Shown in pieces: positions 35,708 to 44,883 of a stretch of DNA of 59,146 bases. This stretch comes from an uncultured candidate division Zixibacteria bacterium. Lineage in GTDB: Bacteria; Zixibacteria; MSB-5A5; SM1-73. The translations under genes were made by a program, and so were the position numbers. The notes beneath the pieces are model-generated. The model saw nothing but the letters and a program-made list of their open reading frames with translations. It did not search any database and was not told the origin of the DNA. Location: assembly GCA_903908285.1 (NCBI GenBank), contig CAIVRH010000017.1, positions 1 to 59,146 of the forward strand. The letters are read 5' to 3'. Position 1 is the stretch's first letter; each line of letters starts with the position of its first letter.

Positions 35708-36454
35708 TTATCTGATTCTTTTGTTTACTTTGCTCCAAGAATCGGTGGTCAGGAAGCTTTCTTCCATGTTTCCGACCATGCGGATGAATTTTTTAATCGG
35801 GGCGGAAAAGGTAAGAACATTCTCCGGAACACAAGGTCTGGCGGACACATCAAACATCCCTAAAACACATCGGGGATGTTCGGATTTATTTTCTTGATAA
35901 GGATATTGAACAATAGAACCACACCCAGCGGAGAAGGGTGCAAATACTCCGTTGGGATTAACTTCATCAAAGCTGGATAGGGTGAAAAGTCCGGATAAAA
36001 CATCGGGTTTGGCAAAGAAGATAACCACTTCCGGATTATCTTTCTCCTCCAGCATATCCCATCTTTTGAAAACGATGAATTTTCCCGGGGCTTCGAACTT
36101 GGGCAGATTCTTCATTATTTCCTTTACCATCTCCGGCGATTTCTTGTAGCGCTCCCCTTCCATCTTTCCGGGGATGCCGCAGGAGAGGAAATATTCAAAG
36201 CCGGGCCGGAGCTCCTGCACAAATCCCAGGTACCTTTTCCCTCCGCTACAGCCGACAGAATCTGTATCAAAACATAGGGATTTTCCATTTCGCACCGATC
36301 CCAAATCGCAGATTAGGCATCTCCATTCTGAAGTGGTTTTTGCCATTTCTACAGGTCTATCATCGTTTGTGTAATAGAAGGTGATGGGAAGTTCTGCCCC
36401 ATCGAAGTACTTTTTCCAAAGCACCAGAAAGTCCTCTTTGATTTTCATATCCAT
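35708..36454 (-). CDS. DUF169 family protein
   Basis: A 248-residue cytoplasmic protein of the DUF169 (COG2043) family, function unknown. It shows the family pattern: an N-terminal helical part with ELPITFYY, the Cys-containing WRCLICDLGSVRNGKSLCF and CSGGKRYLGF (about 44-76), VIFFAKPDVLSGL (about 144-156) and FAPFSAGCGSIVQYPY. Several conserved cysteines suggest metal or cofactor binding, as proposed for relatives found with redox and metal genes. AAGGAGG precedes ATG 36454. It converges with the metal-efflux operon. No link to that operon can be shown. Confidence 0.85.
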   Translation of the reverse strand: MDMKIKEDFLVLWKKYFDGAELPITFYYTNDDRPVEMAKTTSEWRCLICDLGSVRNGKSLCFDTDSVGCSGGKRYLGFVQELRPGFEYFLSCGIPGKMEGERYKKSPEMVKEIMKNLPKFEAPGKFIVFKRWDMLEEKDNPEVVIFFAKPDVLSGLFTLSSFDEVNPNGVFAPFSAGCGSIVQYPYQENKSEHPRCVLGMFDVSARPCVPENVLTFSAPIKKFIRMVGNMEESFLTTDSWSKVNKRIR

Positions 36455-36501
36455 ATATGTTCCTCCTTAAGGTTTATTTTCGCTTTGGTTGTTATACAGG
36501 T

Positions 36502-36587
36502 GTGCCCGTTTGGCTGTTTGACCAGACGGGCACAGGATTAATTGACAAGTATTTGTTCTTCGAAGGGCGGGCACCCATGCCCGCCCT
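36502..36587. repeat. Two REP-like hairpins upstream of the DUF169 gene
   Basis: GTGCCCGT (36502-36509) pairs with ACGGGCAC (36526-36533). AGGGCGGGCA (36564-36573) pairs perfectly with TGCCCGCCCT (36578-36587) around a 4-nt loop. The second could also terminate the dockerin gene read from the right. Confidence 0.8.
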
Positions 36588-36624
36588 ATATTGGCTGGCT
36601 GAGGAACCCCGCTACGAATTATTG

Positions 36625-38730
36625 TTAACAACCAGGTGCAGAGCCGCTTTTGAAGAGGTAATTTATCAAATACACCACATCACCCACATCCACCACTCCA
36701 TCACAATTTGTATCTCCAGCAACTAAGGGAATAGGGGCAGGATCATTCTTATAAAGATAGTTTATTATATAGACTACATCACCGATAGTGATTATTCCAT
36801 CCCCATTAGCGTCGCCTCGGCGATATAATAACACCTTAATAGTAGGAGGAATGGAATCTGCATAACCAGCGGAATCTCTAGCCACTGCCCTTAGGGAGTA
36901 TATTCCTGGTGGTATATCAGAGATTTGCCATGTGATAGGGAAACTATCAGGTTCCATGCTGGTGCCATTCAAGATATCTTTCCATTCGATTGAATCCTGT
37001 TGTTTATATTGATAGATGACCTGGCTGATTTCATAAGGATTCAATATAGCAACACTCATAGGAACATCACTTGAGACATAGGAGTCATTCAAAGGATCTA
37101 CTATGATCGCTTGAAACGGAAGTATGTCGAGGATGAACAGATTTATCGTATCCGCTTTCGAATTATCTAAACTATCATAAAGCAAAGCCCATATTTGTCC
37201 TCTCCACCAGCCATCCTCTAATTGCCAGGGCGGAATTAACCCATCTGAAATCGGCTCAAAGTTTATGGGAAAATGATAAGGATAGGTTGAAGTGCCAATA
37301 TAGAATTGTGTGGTATCGCCATATCCTTTGCCATAATACTCCGCTTTGGAGACATCACAGGTATCCCCAGATGGAAGAACTGAAATCCCCGTTATAATTT
37401 CATCCATTGCTTTAACGTAAGCTTTCCCATTTCCACCCAGTAAAATGCTTGGATTGACATTGAATATAGAGGATACAGAATCTGCTGCTATGGAGAAGGC
37501 GGGTTGCGGTGCTTGGTTGTCTACAAAGATTCTTTTGGCAGAGCCTTGTACTAGGGCTAATATGAAAGTACTGTCATCAAAAAGGCCGTCCTCATCAAAA
37601 TCGAACATAACATTTCCAGCAGTGTCTTCAGCTATCGCTCTGAATTCATAGTAAACATTCTGAGTTAAAGAGATGGTACTAAAGTCTCTGTAAATATAAA
37701 CATTTTCGGAAAGTTGCTCTCCTTCGCCAATATAGTGCCAGTATCGGAAGATATCCGGATCGGAACCAAGCTTATGATAAAATTTCATGGAATATATCTC
37801 GACTGTGGTATCGTCGAAAGCTCTCAAATCTATGAGTCCGGCCACCTTAGGTATACCAAAACAGGTGGTGATTATATCCTCAACTGAAAGCTGGACGTTT
37901 AAAGCTTGACAATAGACAACAACCTTTACCATAGAGGATGTGTCTGGTCGATTATATTGATTGTAGCCTATGGCGGTTAGATAAACTATATCACCGCCCT
38001 CCACCAATCCTGAGTTGTTCCAGCGTATCTTCCAGTAACCATCATCAGGATCCAAAACCTCACCAATATAATACCAAGGCGGACCAGGGGTATTGAGACT
38101 ATATCGGAACTCAACCTGGGTTATTATTGTATCTTGACATTCAGGAACAAGGTGAGCCCAGATTGGGACATAATTTGTAGTATCCCCCTCAGTGCAAGGA
38201 ATCCACTGCCATTGACGCGGAACAACGATCTCTATGCAAGGACGAATCTGAGGCAACACGCATAGATCTACATTCAAGGGGGCAGGTATCGCTGTATCTC
38301 CTGTGGTTTCATCAAATGCCCATATAAATAGTGAGTCAGTTCCCAATGGCCAATTACTCACATTCACATCTATAGTGCAGGGCATGGTTACGTGGTTTCT
38401 GTAATCGATTCGGTGGTTATTATCATCAATGAAGGCTCTTGTATCTACAGTAAACGAATCATTCTCAGCATTATGTACATTGATAATCACCTTGTTGATC
38501 CTATTTTGCCTGACATTGAACCCACAGGAACTCTGGGGCGAGACAGTGTCATTCACACTTACCAGATAAACGGTGGGTACCAACGTATCCGAATAGCTCA
38601 TATAACTTTCATGTCCAGAGAAACTGCCCCACGCATTAGAACTCCAACTCCGATCTGTCCCCAGAGGGAGATCAAAGGGGAAAATGAAAACAGTGAAAAA
38701 TATCAGATAGATTAACTTGAACCGTTTCAT
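36625..38730 (-). CDS. Secreted protein with Ig-like modules and a C-terminal dockerin-like pair
   Basis: A 701-residue protein with a signal peptide (about 1-22). The body is a beta-rich series of Ig-like or CARDB-like segments (for example VYLVSVNDTVSPQSSCGF, DPDDGYWKIRWNNSG, PPGIYSLRAVARDSAG), with no enzyme motif. The last 66 residues (636-701) form two EF-hand-like dockerin repeats, GDANGDGIITIGDVVYIINYL and GDTNCDGVVDVGDVVYLINYL, ending SGSAPGC. Dockerins bind calcium and, in cellulosomes, cohesins; no cohesin is visible here. In this lineage the pair may serve as a surface-attachment or sorting tag (inference). A promoter lies at 38822-38849. Confidence 0.85.
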   Translation of the reverse strand: MKRFKLIYLIFFTVFIFPFDLPLGTDRSWSSNAWGSFSGHESYMSYSDTLVPTVYLVSVNDTVSPQSSCGFNVRQNRINKVIINVHNAENDSFTVDTRAFIDDNNHRIDYRNHVTMPCTIDVNVSNWPLGTDSLFIWAFDETTGDTAIPAPLNVDLCVLPQIRPCIEIVVPRQWQWIPCTEGDTTNYVPIWAHLVPECQDTIITQVEFRYSLNTPGPPWYYIGEVLDPDDGYWKIRWNNSGLVEGGDIVYLTAIGYNQYNRPDTSSMVKVVVYCQALNVQLSVEDIITTCFGIPKVAGLIDLRAFDDTTVEIYSMKFYHKLGSDPDIFRYWHYIGEGEQLSENVYIYRDFSTISLTQNVYYEFRAIAEDTAGNVMFDFDEDGLFDDSTFILALVQGSAKRIFVDNQAPQPAFSIAADSVSSIFNVNPSILLGGNGKAYVKAMDEIITGISVLPSGDTCDVSKAEYYGKGYGDTTQFYIGTSTYPYHFPINFEPISDGLIPPWQLEDGWWRGQIWALLYDSLDNSKADTINLFILDILPFQAIIVDPLNDSYVSSDVPMSVAILNPYEISQVIYQYKQQDSIEWKDILNGTSMEPDSFPITWQISDIPPGIYSLRAVARDSAGYADSIPPTIKVLLYRRGDANGDGIITIGDVVYIINYLYKNDPAPIPLVAGDTNCDGVVDVGDVVYLINYLFKSGSAPGC

Positions 38731-38821
38731 CTTGATGCTTCTAATTTTCTTGAGTTTGGGACGAGAAAGTTATATATCCCTAAAAGATTTGCAATTCTTA
38801 TTTCTCATAATGATCAAATTT

Positions 38822-38849
38822 AATATAACGATATTTTAATATTTGTCAA
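38822..38849 (-). promoter_or_regulatory. Promoter of the first dockerin gene
   Basis: On the minus strand TTGACA (38849-38844), a 16-bp spacer and TATATT (38827-38822). The whole box region is nearly identical to the promoter at 44512-44539. Confidence 0.75.
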
Positions 38850-38869
38850 ATGTTATTTCAATTTATTCA

Positions 38870-38990
38870 GCTGAGTTCTAACATACTATTAGGAATCTAG
38901 AACCCAGCTATAAGTATATATGTTTAGCTTATAGGAAGGTAGGTTTATTGATTGAATGTTCTAATCCATTGCCAGGTAAGATGATAACAG
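38870..38990. promoter_or_regulatory. Conserved upstream block with dyad (copy B)
   Basis: It shares with copy A (44565-44668) the words TTAGCTT, GGAAGGT and GAATG(T/C)TCTAAT(A/C)CATTGC in the same order. It carries a hairpin GTTCTA (38875-38880) / TAGAAC (38898-38903) whose loop contains TAGGAAT. Confidence 0.6.
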
Positions 38991-39120
38991 AAGTCGAATA
39001 TAGTAAAGGAATTTGACGCTTTGCCTGTGTTTGGACAAATATTTGCTAGGCTGGTTATGCAATGAGTAGATCCAGTTTTCGGCGGGAGAGCCCCGTCTAC
39101 TAAATATCTGATTCTTTTAA

Positions 39121-39177
39121 AGTCCCCCTCACCCTGTTTCCCTCTCCCCAGTGGGGAGAGGGTTAAGGTGAGGGGGT
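39121..39177. terminator. Large hairpin at the end of the VCBS/dockerin gene
   Basis: Nested stems: outer CCCCTCACC/GGTGAGGGG and inner CCCTCTCCCC/GGGGAGAGGG, close to the gene end at 39203. It is a member of the dispersed hairpin family at 22016, 31551 and 35645. It may act as a terminator, although the minus-strand tail (GACTTTAAAAG) is only weakly T-rich. Confidence 0.6.
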
Positions 39178-39202
39178 TATTTTTCTATCTATCTTCCTCC
39201 GC

Positions 39203-42181
39203 CTAACAGCACGGTGCAGGTCCGCCTTTGAAGAGATAATTGATCAGAAAAACTACATCCCCAACATCATCTACCCCGTCACAATTAGCATCACCGATCT
39301 GTAGGGGATTGGGAGCGGCTCCAGCTTTGAAGAGGTAGTTTATTAAGAAAACTACATCCCCCACGTCGGTAACCCCTTCGCCGGTGCAGTCACCAACCAT
39401 AGTGCAGTTGAAAAGAATGGAGACATTGTTGCTCGACTTGTTGGTGATGGCTAAGTCCAAATCCCCATCCCCGTCAAAGTCTGCGCTTACCACGGAAGTA
39501 GGATAAGTTCCCACCGGATAGGTGGCCGAGGAGGGGAAGCTACCGCTGCCGTTATTCTTTAAAACTGAAACCGAATTGTCCATATAATTGGCCACGATTA
39601 AGTCCAAACCCGATTCACCATCGATATCTGCACAAATAACAGAACTCGGGCCTCTCCCGACACTATAGTCAACTTTGGGCTGGAAGGATCCATCCCCATT
39701 GTTCTTTAAAATGGAAATATTGTTGCTCGAATTGTTTGCCACCACCAGATCCAAGTCCAAATCTCCGTCCAAGTCTGCACAGAAAACTGAAGCGGGGGAA
39801 TCTCCGGTCTGATAGTCTACTTTAGTCAGAAAAGTCGCATCGCCTTTGTTCTTCAAGATGGAAACACTATCACTTTGCGAGTTTACCACCGCCAGGTCCA
39901 GATCGAAGTCCCCATCCAAATCTGCGCAGAACACCGAACGGGGATCATTCCCTACACCATAGGAAACCGAACTTGCAAATGTCCCATCTCCATTGTTTTT
40001 GAGAACGGAGATGTTGTCGGAGCCGGAATTTACGACCACCAGGTCCAAATCTTTGTCTTTGTCCAAATTCGCACAGAAAACAGAATAGGGACCATCTCCT
40101 GCAGGGTAATTAACTGCATTCTGAAAGGTTCCATCCCCGTTGTTCTTCAGTATGGAGACGTTGTCCGTATTGTTGTTGGTAACAGCCAAATCGAGATCAC
40201 CATCCCCATCCAAATCTGCGCAAAAAACCCCGTGGGGAAGGTTACCTACTGTATAGTTAACCGCACCGGCAAAGGATCCATCCCCGTTGTTTTTAAAAAC
40301 AGAAACATTGTTGCTGACAAAATTCGACACAACCAGATCCAGATCCGAATCCCCGTCCAAATCTGCAGAGAAGACAGACCAGGGAGCGCTTCCTGCTGTA
40401 TAGTTTACAGCCTGAGAGAATTTGCCAGCACTGCCTTCGGTTTTCACAGTGAAATACCAGAGATAACAGGAGTTGAGGGAGGCTCCCTGAGCGGATTTGA
40501 TATCCCGGGTAAGCATTACGTTAACCAATTCGCCTGCTTCGAAATCGACATCGGGATCGAAGGTGGCGGTCGTGGTCAGGCTGTCATAGCTGAACGTCCC
40601 CGAATGCAAACCGGTGGACCAGGCGTTTACCACAAAAGTGGATTCGTTGATAGTGCTGGGATTCATGTTCAAATCAAATCTCACCCTTATGTTGGTATTA
40701 GTCTGGGCATTCGCCTCGTTCTGTCCCGGAAAAGACGAAAGAATGCTGGGGGCGGCGAACAACGAATCTCCTCCCGAGATGCAATAAGCCCTGCCGCCAT
40801 CTGTAAGCATCTGGGTTCCGGCCAAGGCGTCCGGTACGTTATCTCCGTTCACATCCGGAAGACCTCTTACCGTGTATAAGCGGTTACCGGTGTCGTATGA
40901 CCAAAGAAGGGTGCAGGCTTTGACGTCAACACAGTACACATTGTAGTCAAATGAACCGCCCAATGCTTCAGGATAACCATCACCGTTAACATCGTCAATC
41001 GGATCCACGGACCAGACGTCTCCCCCGTTTAATGAACCCACGGTGTAGTTGCAGATCACCGAACCGTCAGCACCGGAAAGACAAATAATGGCATTTTTCC
41101 ACGAGCCCACCAGAACATCCTGAATCCCGTCGTCATCAATGTCGGCCATGGGCTCCACGCGCATAACCCAATCTCCCGAGCCCACGTAATAGCTCCAGAT
41201 AGGACCGCCGGTCTTTCCGCTTCGGCAGAAGACGGTGTTGGCTGTTCCGCCTGCCAGTACATCCTGATATCCATCCCCGTTGGCATCCTCGATAACAGAG
41301 ACATCCCATAGCCCGCCTCCGGTATCGAATTGCCAAATGATCGAGGGAGAACCGGTGCTGTGACCAGACAAACACATTACTCGGTATTCGTTATCCATTC
41401 CTCCCACCACTGCATCCGCGTAACCATCGTTATTCATGTCCTCGATTGCTGCCACGGTTCCAATAGCGTCATTGGCGTGGTACTTCCAGATCAGATTTCC
41501 ATTGGTGCCGTTCACACAAATAGCACAGTCTCCGGGCGAGCCGACGCCGAACAGGACTTCATCCTTACCATCCCCGGTCAAGTCGGGGATGGAACAGATG
41601 CTATAAACCCAGCCGGTATCGGCATGCGCGTAGGTGTCATAAATCCAGATCACGCTTCCGGTCACACCGTCGATAGCATAGGCGGATCTCCCACCCCAGG
41701 CGGTTCCCAACAAGGCATCCGCATGTCCGTCGCCGTTTATGTCCTCTATGTATGAGACGCATTGGTCACCGTATCCGCCGCCACTGCTGGCACCTCCAAC
41801 CGGACGGCAGGACCAGAGGGTATCTCCGTATCCCGGGCTATTTCCTTTGATACAGAAGAAATGATCCTGTACCGGTGCTCCGGCATCGTAGCTTTCGATA
41901 AGAACGTCCGGGAGGTTGTCGTTATCCGCATCGGTGAATTCGGAGACACACACTACATTTTCAATCCCCTGAAACCACCAGATTAAGTCGCCACCGCCTT
42001 TTGTCCCCGCTTTTATCTGAGGAATCGGCACCGGCTTGAAGGAAACCGGCTCATTCAACCGATTCTGAAGTATTTGCCAGTCATGTTCTCGGTTTATCAT
42101 CTCTCCCCACAGCCCTTGTCCTCCTAAAACAAAGATCAATAATACAACCCAACCAGAAATCCTTAACAATCTGGGAAGCAT
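39203..42181 (-). CDS. Secreted protein with two beta-propellers, Big_5 domain and dockerin-like pair
   Basis: A 992-residue protein. After a signal peptide (about 1-26) comes a first propeller with PQQ- or FG-GAP-like blades (DINGDGHADALLG, DVNGDGYPEALGG, about 60-470). A Big_5-like domain (about 475-580) has LNMNPSTINESTFVV. A second propeller (591-925) has seven very similar 49-residue blades of the type ADLDGDGDLDLAV...ILKNNGDGTF. The last 63 residues are two dockerin-like repeats ending GGPAPCC. The Asp-rich loops should bind calcium. No enzymatic motif is seen, so binding or structural surface roles are likely. AGGAGG precedes the ATG. Confidence 0.9.
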   Translation of the reverse strand: MLPRLLRISGWVVLLIFVLGGQGLWGEMINREHDWQILQNRLNEPVSFKPVPIPQIKAGTKGGGDLIWWFQGIENVVCVSEFTDADNDNLPDVLIESYDAGAPVQDHFFCIKGNSPGYGDTLWSCRPVGGASSGGGYGDQCVSYIEDINGDGHADALLGTAWGGRSAYAIDGVTGSVIWIYDTYAHADTGWVYSICSIPDLTGDGKDEVLFGVGSPGDCAICVNGTNGNLIWKYHANDAIGTVAAIEDMNNDGYADAVVGGMDNEYRVMCLSGHSTGSPSIIWQFDTGGGLWDVSVIEDANGDGYQDVLAGGTANTVFCRSGKTGGPIWSYYVGSGDWVMRVEPMADIDDDGIQDVLVGSWKNAIICLSGADGSVICNYTVGSLNGGDVWSVDPIDDVNGDGYPEALGGSFDYNVYCVDVKACTLLWSYDTGNRLYTVRGLPDVNGDNVPDALAGTQMLTDGGRAYCISGGDSLFAAPSILSSFPGQNEANAQTNTNIRVRFDLNMNPSTINESTFVVNAWSTGLHSGTFSYDSLTTTATFDPDVDFEAGELVNVMLTRDIKSAQGASLNSCYLWYFTVKTEGSAGKFSQAVNYTAGSAPWSVFSADLDGDSDLDLVVSNFVSNNVSVFKNNGDGSFAGAVNYTVGNLPHGVFCADLDGDGDLDLAVTNNNTDNVSILKNNGDGTFQNAVNYPAGDGPYSVFCANLDKDKDLDLVVVNSGSDNISVLKNNGDGTFASSVSYGVGNDPRSVFCADLDGDFDLDLAVVNSQSDSVSILKNKGDATFLTKVDYQTGDSPASVFCADLDGDLDLDLVVANNSSNNISILKNNGDGSFQPKVDYSVGRGPSSVICADIDGESGLDLIVANYMDNSVSVLKNNGSGSFPSSATYPVGTYPTSVVSADFDGDGDLDLAITNKSSNNVSILFNCTMVGDCTGEGVTDVGDVVFLINYLFKAGAAPNPLQIGDANCDGVDDVGDVVFLINYLFKGGPAPCC
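39407..40411 (-). repeat. Seven tandem 147-bp coding repeats (propeller blades)
   Basis: Each unit encodes 49 residues with the core ADLDGDxDLDLxV; six are full length and the seventh is 41 residues. Seven units match a closed seven-bladed VCBS or FG-GAP propeller. DNA similarity between units suggests recent internal duplication. Confidence 0.85.
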
Positions 42182-42248
42182 AGATTTAACCTCCTGTTAA
42201 GATGTGGTTATATTTTATACTTCGGGATTCATCAACCTCGTATTAAAT

Positions 42249-42276
42249 AATATACCAAAAATTCCAAAATTGTCAA
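42249..42276 (-). promoter_or_regulatory. Promoter of the VCBS/dockerin gene
   Basis: On the minus strand TTGACA (42276-42271), a 16-bp spacer and TATATT (42254-42249). The leader is about 60 nt. Confidence 0.7.
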
Positions 42277-42392
42277 TAGATTTTCTGGGGGATTAGATCG
42301 TGGTGGGGATAAGAGGACAGTATACTCCTGGGAGGGAAACTTGCCAACGGAAGAAAGATAATATCTATTCTAAGATCATCTGGTACCAGCAA

Positions 42393-44390
42393 TCATGGAC
42401 ACAAAGGTGAATATCCGTTCTTGAAAAGATAATTTATCAAGAACACCACATCACCAATATCTACGTTTTCATCGCAATTGACATCACCCAACTCCAAAGG
42501 ATCGGGGCTTGAGCCTGATCGGAAAAGATAGTTAATCGAAAAAACCACATCCCCGATATCGATTACTCCATCTTGATTGAGATCCCCCAAGTTGGAGTAA
42601 GGGAGTCCGGTGTTCGTAAATCGGCGGGTTTCGCTTGACCACCTTTCTCCTCCGTGATTATCCTTCGCTTTTACCTTCCAATAGTAAATTCCATAATCTA
42701 ACTTCTTTGTATGTTCGGTTTCCACAAAATTACTGTCGATGATGGTAGAATCGGGAGAAAAGTAGCGAGAAGTACTGACATAAAGATCATAAATAACCTG
42801 CTCGGATGGATTGGGACCGTTTGTTTTTTCCCAGTCAAAATGGACTATTCGAGGAGTAACAGCTTTATTCCATGGAATAAGCAAGGAGAAAGCATCAGGT
42901 GGATCATGGAAAAGGATATCATGATATACTTTCTCTGCGAGCAAAGCATTGTGAACCAAATCTTCAAAATGCAAATTGGAGTAAAATGCGTCCGGATTAT
43001 TGGGTATATTCTGACCGTTATCCGGATCTACATGTAAAGTCTTGCCTATAACATAGGCAGCTGCGAAAATCAAGCTATCTCCCGGAGCGATCTGATTAAA
43101 TGGTCCAAAGGATAGAAGAAATCTGGTGTCATAACCATCGGCTAAATCAGCACATAACGGGCTGGGAGGTAACCATCCTTCAGGAGGATGCTCACTAGGC
43201 CAGACACAGGAATAAATCTGATCATAGTCTATCTCCCCGTTAGACATAAGAAAATATTTGGAACAATCTCCCCCCGGAGTTCCCAGCACCCCATCCGGGA
43301 AAGTGCTGTCACCTGGGGAATAGCAGTTTTCATGCGCCCACCTGACCCGGTTTTCGTGTTTCCAAGGTCCCCAATCTTTGGGATATCCAGCCTGATTAGA
43401 AATCCACCAATTGTAAGAAATCCGCAGATCCGGATTCGGTGTCCGTAATACATTCATCCCGATCACACTGCGGGGGCTAAATTGAGTCCATGCCTGCTCA
43501 CCGGATATTCCATGGCCATCGTTGTCTGCTGCCCACGCAATATTCACCGTATCGCCTTGGTATGTCCTTAAAAATCCGGTTATATCATCCTGGGCACCGA
43601 ATTGACCATATGGATTCTCATTAATATGCATAATATCGGTGTCCATATAGAAACCGATGTAAGTGCCTCTAAGAAGATGAACTCCCATGTTCTTGATGGT
43701 ATATTCGGCGATGATGAACTCATCATAACCTTCCTCTTCCCAAGAATAACACCTTTGAGTTACCCTCAAACCAAGAGGGAAATGTTTTCGATTATCCCAG
43801 GGGTCTTGCTCTTGGGGTGACAATGGTATATCCGCTGAGGTATCGGTGTAAACGGCTATTATATCCTGATCAGAGACGGCATCTGATGAATAACATGGTA
43901 CATTATATCGTGTACTTCTTTCGTTTATAGCACCCCAATCACCAGCGTCCGGCCACATTTCATAAATCCAGTACCAACCGTCACAACCAACGGTGGTATA
44001 AGGATGATTATCCACTATCGCCCCTATCCATAATGCTCCTTGAAAAAGATATTCAAGTCCTGATTCGATGGGATACTCGAACGAAGGAGCAGGCATCTCC
44101 TGATTTGGGTTAGGATTGAAACACCCATGCCGAGACTCCTTTAACTCTCTTGTTTGACTTCCTATAAATCCCCAATTAGTCATACATGCCCGAATACCTG
44201 ATGCCCGATTAACCCTCTGCTGGGCATTTGGCAAACCGATCTTGTCACCTTGAACCAAGATCGACGCACTATCATCTGCTCCTGGTTCTATCATTCTGGC
44301 ATAAGTGTTGGCAACGGTAAAAATCGTTAATGCCAGAATGACCAGGGAGAAAATAGTTCTTGAGAACCAAATCATATTTCTTTCTGTCAT
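42393..44390 (-). CDS. Large secreted protein with C-terminal dockerin-like pair
   Basis: A 665-residue protein with a signal peptide (about 1-31). The long central part (about 60-500) is not recognised. It is rich in aromatic and Gly residues (GALWIGAIVDNHPYTTVGCDG, YSWEEEGYDEFIIAEYTIKN), as in large exported proteins of this lineage. An FN3-like segment (about 505-595) ends with YGIYYWKVKAKDNHGGE. The last 68 residues are two dockerin repeats, GDLNQDGVIDIGDVVFSINYL and GDVNCDENVDIGDVVFLINYL, ending YSPLCP. GGAGG lies 8 nt before ATG 44390. Promoter at 44512-44539. Confidence 0.82.
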   Translation of the reverse strand: MTERNMIWFSRTIFSLVILALTIFTVANTYARMIEPGADDSASILVQGDKIGLPNAQQRVNRASGIRACMTNWGFIGSQTRELKESRHGCFNPNPNQEMPAPSFEYPIESGLEYLFQGALWIGAIVDNHPYTTVGCDGWYWIYEMWPDAGDWGAINERSTRYNVPCYSSDAVSDQDIIAVYTDTSADIPLSPQEQDPWDNRKHFPLGLRVTQRCYSWEEEGYDEFIIAEYTIKNMGVHLLRGTYIGFYMDTDIMHINENPYGQFGAQDDITGFLRTYQGDTVNIAWAADNDGHGISGEQAWTQFSPRSVIGMNVLRTPNPDLRISYNWWISNQAGYPKDWGPWKHENRVRWAHENCYSPGDSTFPDGVLGTPGGDCSKYFLMSNGEIDYDQIYSCVWPSEHPPEGWLPPSPLCADLADGYDTRFLLSFGPFNQIAPGDSLIFAAAYVIGKTLHVDPDNGQNIPNNPDAFYSNLHFEDLVHNALLAEKVYHDILFHDPPDAFSLLIPWNKAVTPRIVHFDWEKTNGPNPSEQVIYDLYVSTSRYFSPDSTIIDSNFVETEHTKKLDYGIYYWKVKAKDNHGGERWSSETRRFTNTGLPYSNLGDLNQDGVIDIGDVVFSINYLFRSGSSPDPLELGDVNCDENVDIGDVVFLINYLFKNGYSPLCP

Positions 44391-44511
44391 TTCAGTTACC
44401 TCCGGTTTTGCTTCTTCTATTCTGGAAGATATTGATGTCTTGTCCGGGAAATCAGAAAATTCTCTATTTCAGGAAAAAGTGCACAGCATCCCTAAAAGAA
44501 TCATCAAACCT

Positions 44512-44539
44512 AATATAACGATATTTGCATATTTGTCAA
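44512..44539 (-). promoter_or_regulatory. Promoter of the third dockerin gene
   Basis: On the minus strand TTGACA (44539-44534), a 16-bp spacer and TATATT (44517-44512). It differs from the promoter at 38822 by only a few bases. Confidence 0.75.
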
Positions 44540-44564
44540 ATAAAATTCACTTCATATCACTCGT

Positions 44565-44668
44565 CCAATAGCTTATACATAGGAATTCATAAGCTAGTTA
44601 TTAGGGTTTACGCTTAGCTTGAAGGAAGGTTATTTACCTAGCGGAATGCTCTAATACATTGCAAGACA
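44565..44668. promoter_or_regulatory. Conserved upstream block with dyad (copy A)
   Basis: A perfect 7-bp inverted repeat AGCTTAT (44570-44576) / ATAAGCT (44589-44595) encloses a 12-nt loop with TAGGAAT. Further matches to copy B are TTAGCTT, GGAAGGT and the GAATGCTCTAATACATTGC segment. Confidence 0.6.
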
Positions 44669-44883
44669 TATTGATAACCAGAGCAGATCACAATGAGGGA
44701 TATGCAAGCCTTTTCTTAGCTCAAACGTGTCATTCTGGGCGTATTCGTTCCTCATAGTGTGAGCCCGACGGTTCACAACTTATGGATAATCTAGGTAAGT
44801 GAGTGAATTACCCCGAAGATATGTTGAATCGGATGCTATAACTTGGATTTGTTACGGTTCCAGGGCTTTGAGTCCCGGTGCAC

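Larger units (their letters stand above)
38731..39202. other. Control region of the 36.6-38.7 kb gene, with hairpin terminator on the right
   Basis: It contains the promoter (38822-38849), an upstream block (about 38870-38990) related to the one at 44565-44668, and a long hairpin (39121-39177) at the end of the next gene. No coding sequence was recognised. Confidence 0.6.
44391..44883. other. Control region of the 42.4-44.4 kb gene
   Basis: It contains the leader, the promoter (44512-44539) and the conserved block A (44565-44668). Positions 44670-44883, next to the rho stop, show no gene and no clear terminator for rho. Confidence 0.55.

Noticed and set aside
39875-40879. 334-codon plus-strand frame opposite the propeller gene
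   Set aside because: Shadow frame caused by the 147-bp repeats; its own repeats (NGDVV-like) mirror the sense-strand blades.
36625-44390. Cellulosome system
   Set aside because: Dockerin-like repeats are present, but there is no cohesin, scaffoldin or glycoside hydrolase domain in the window.
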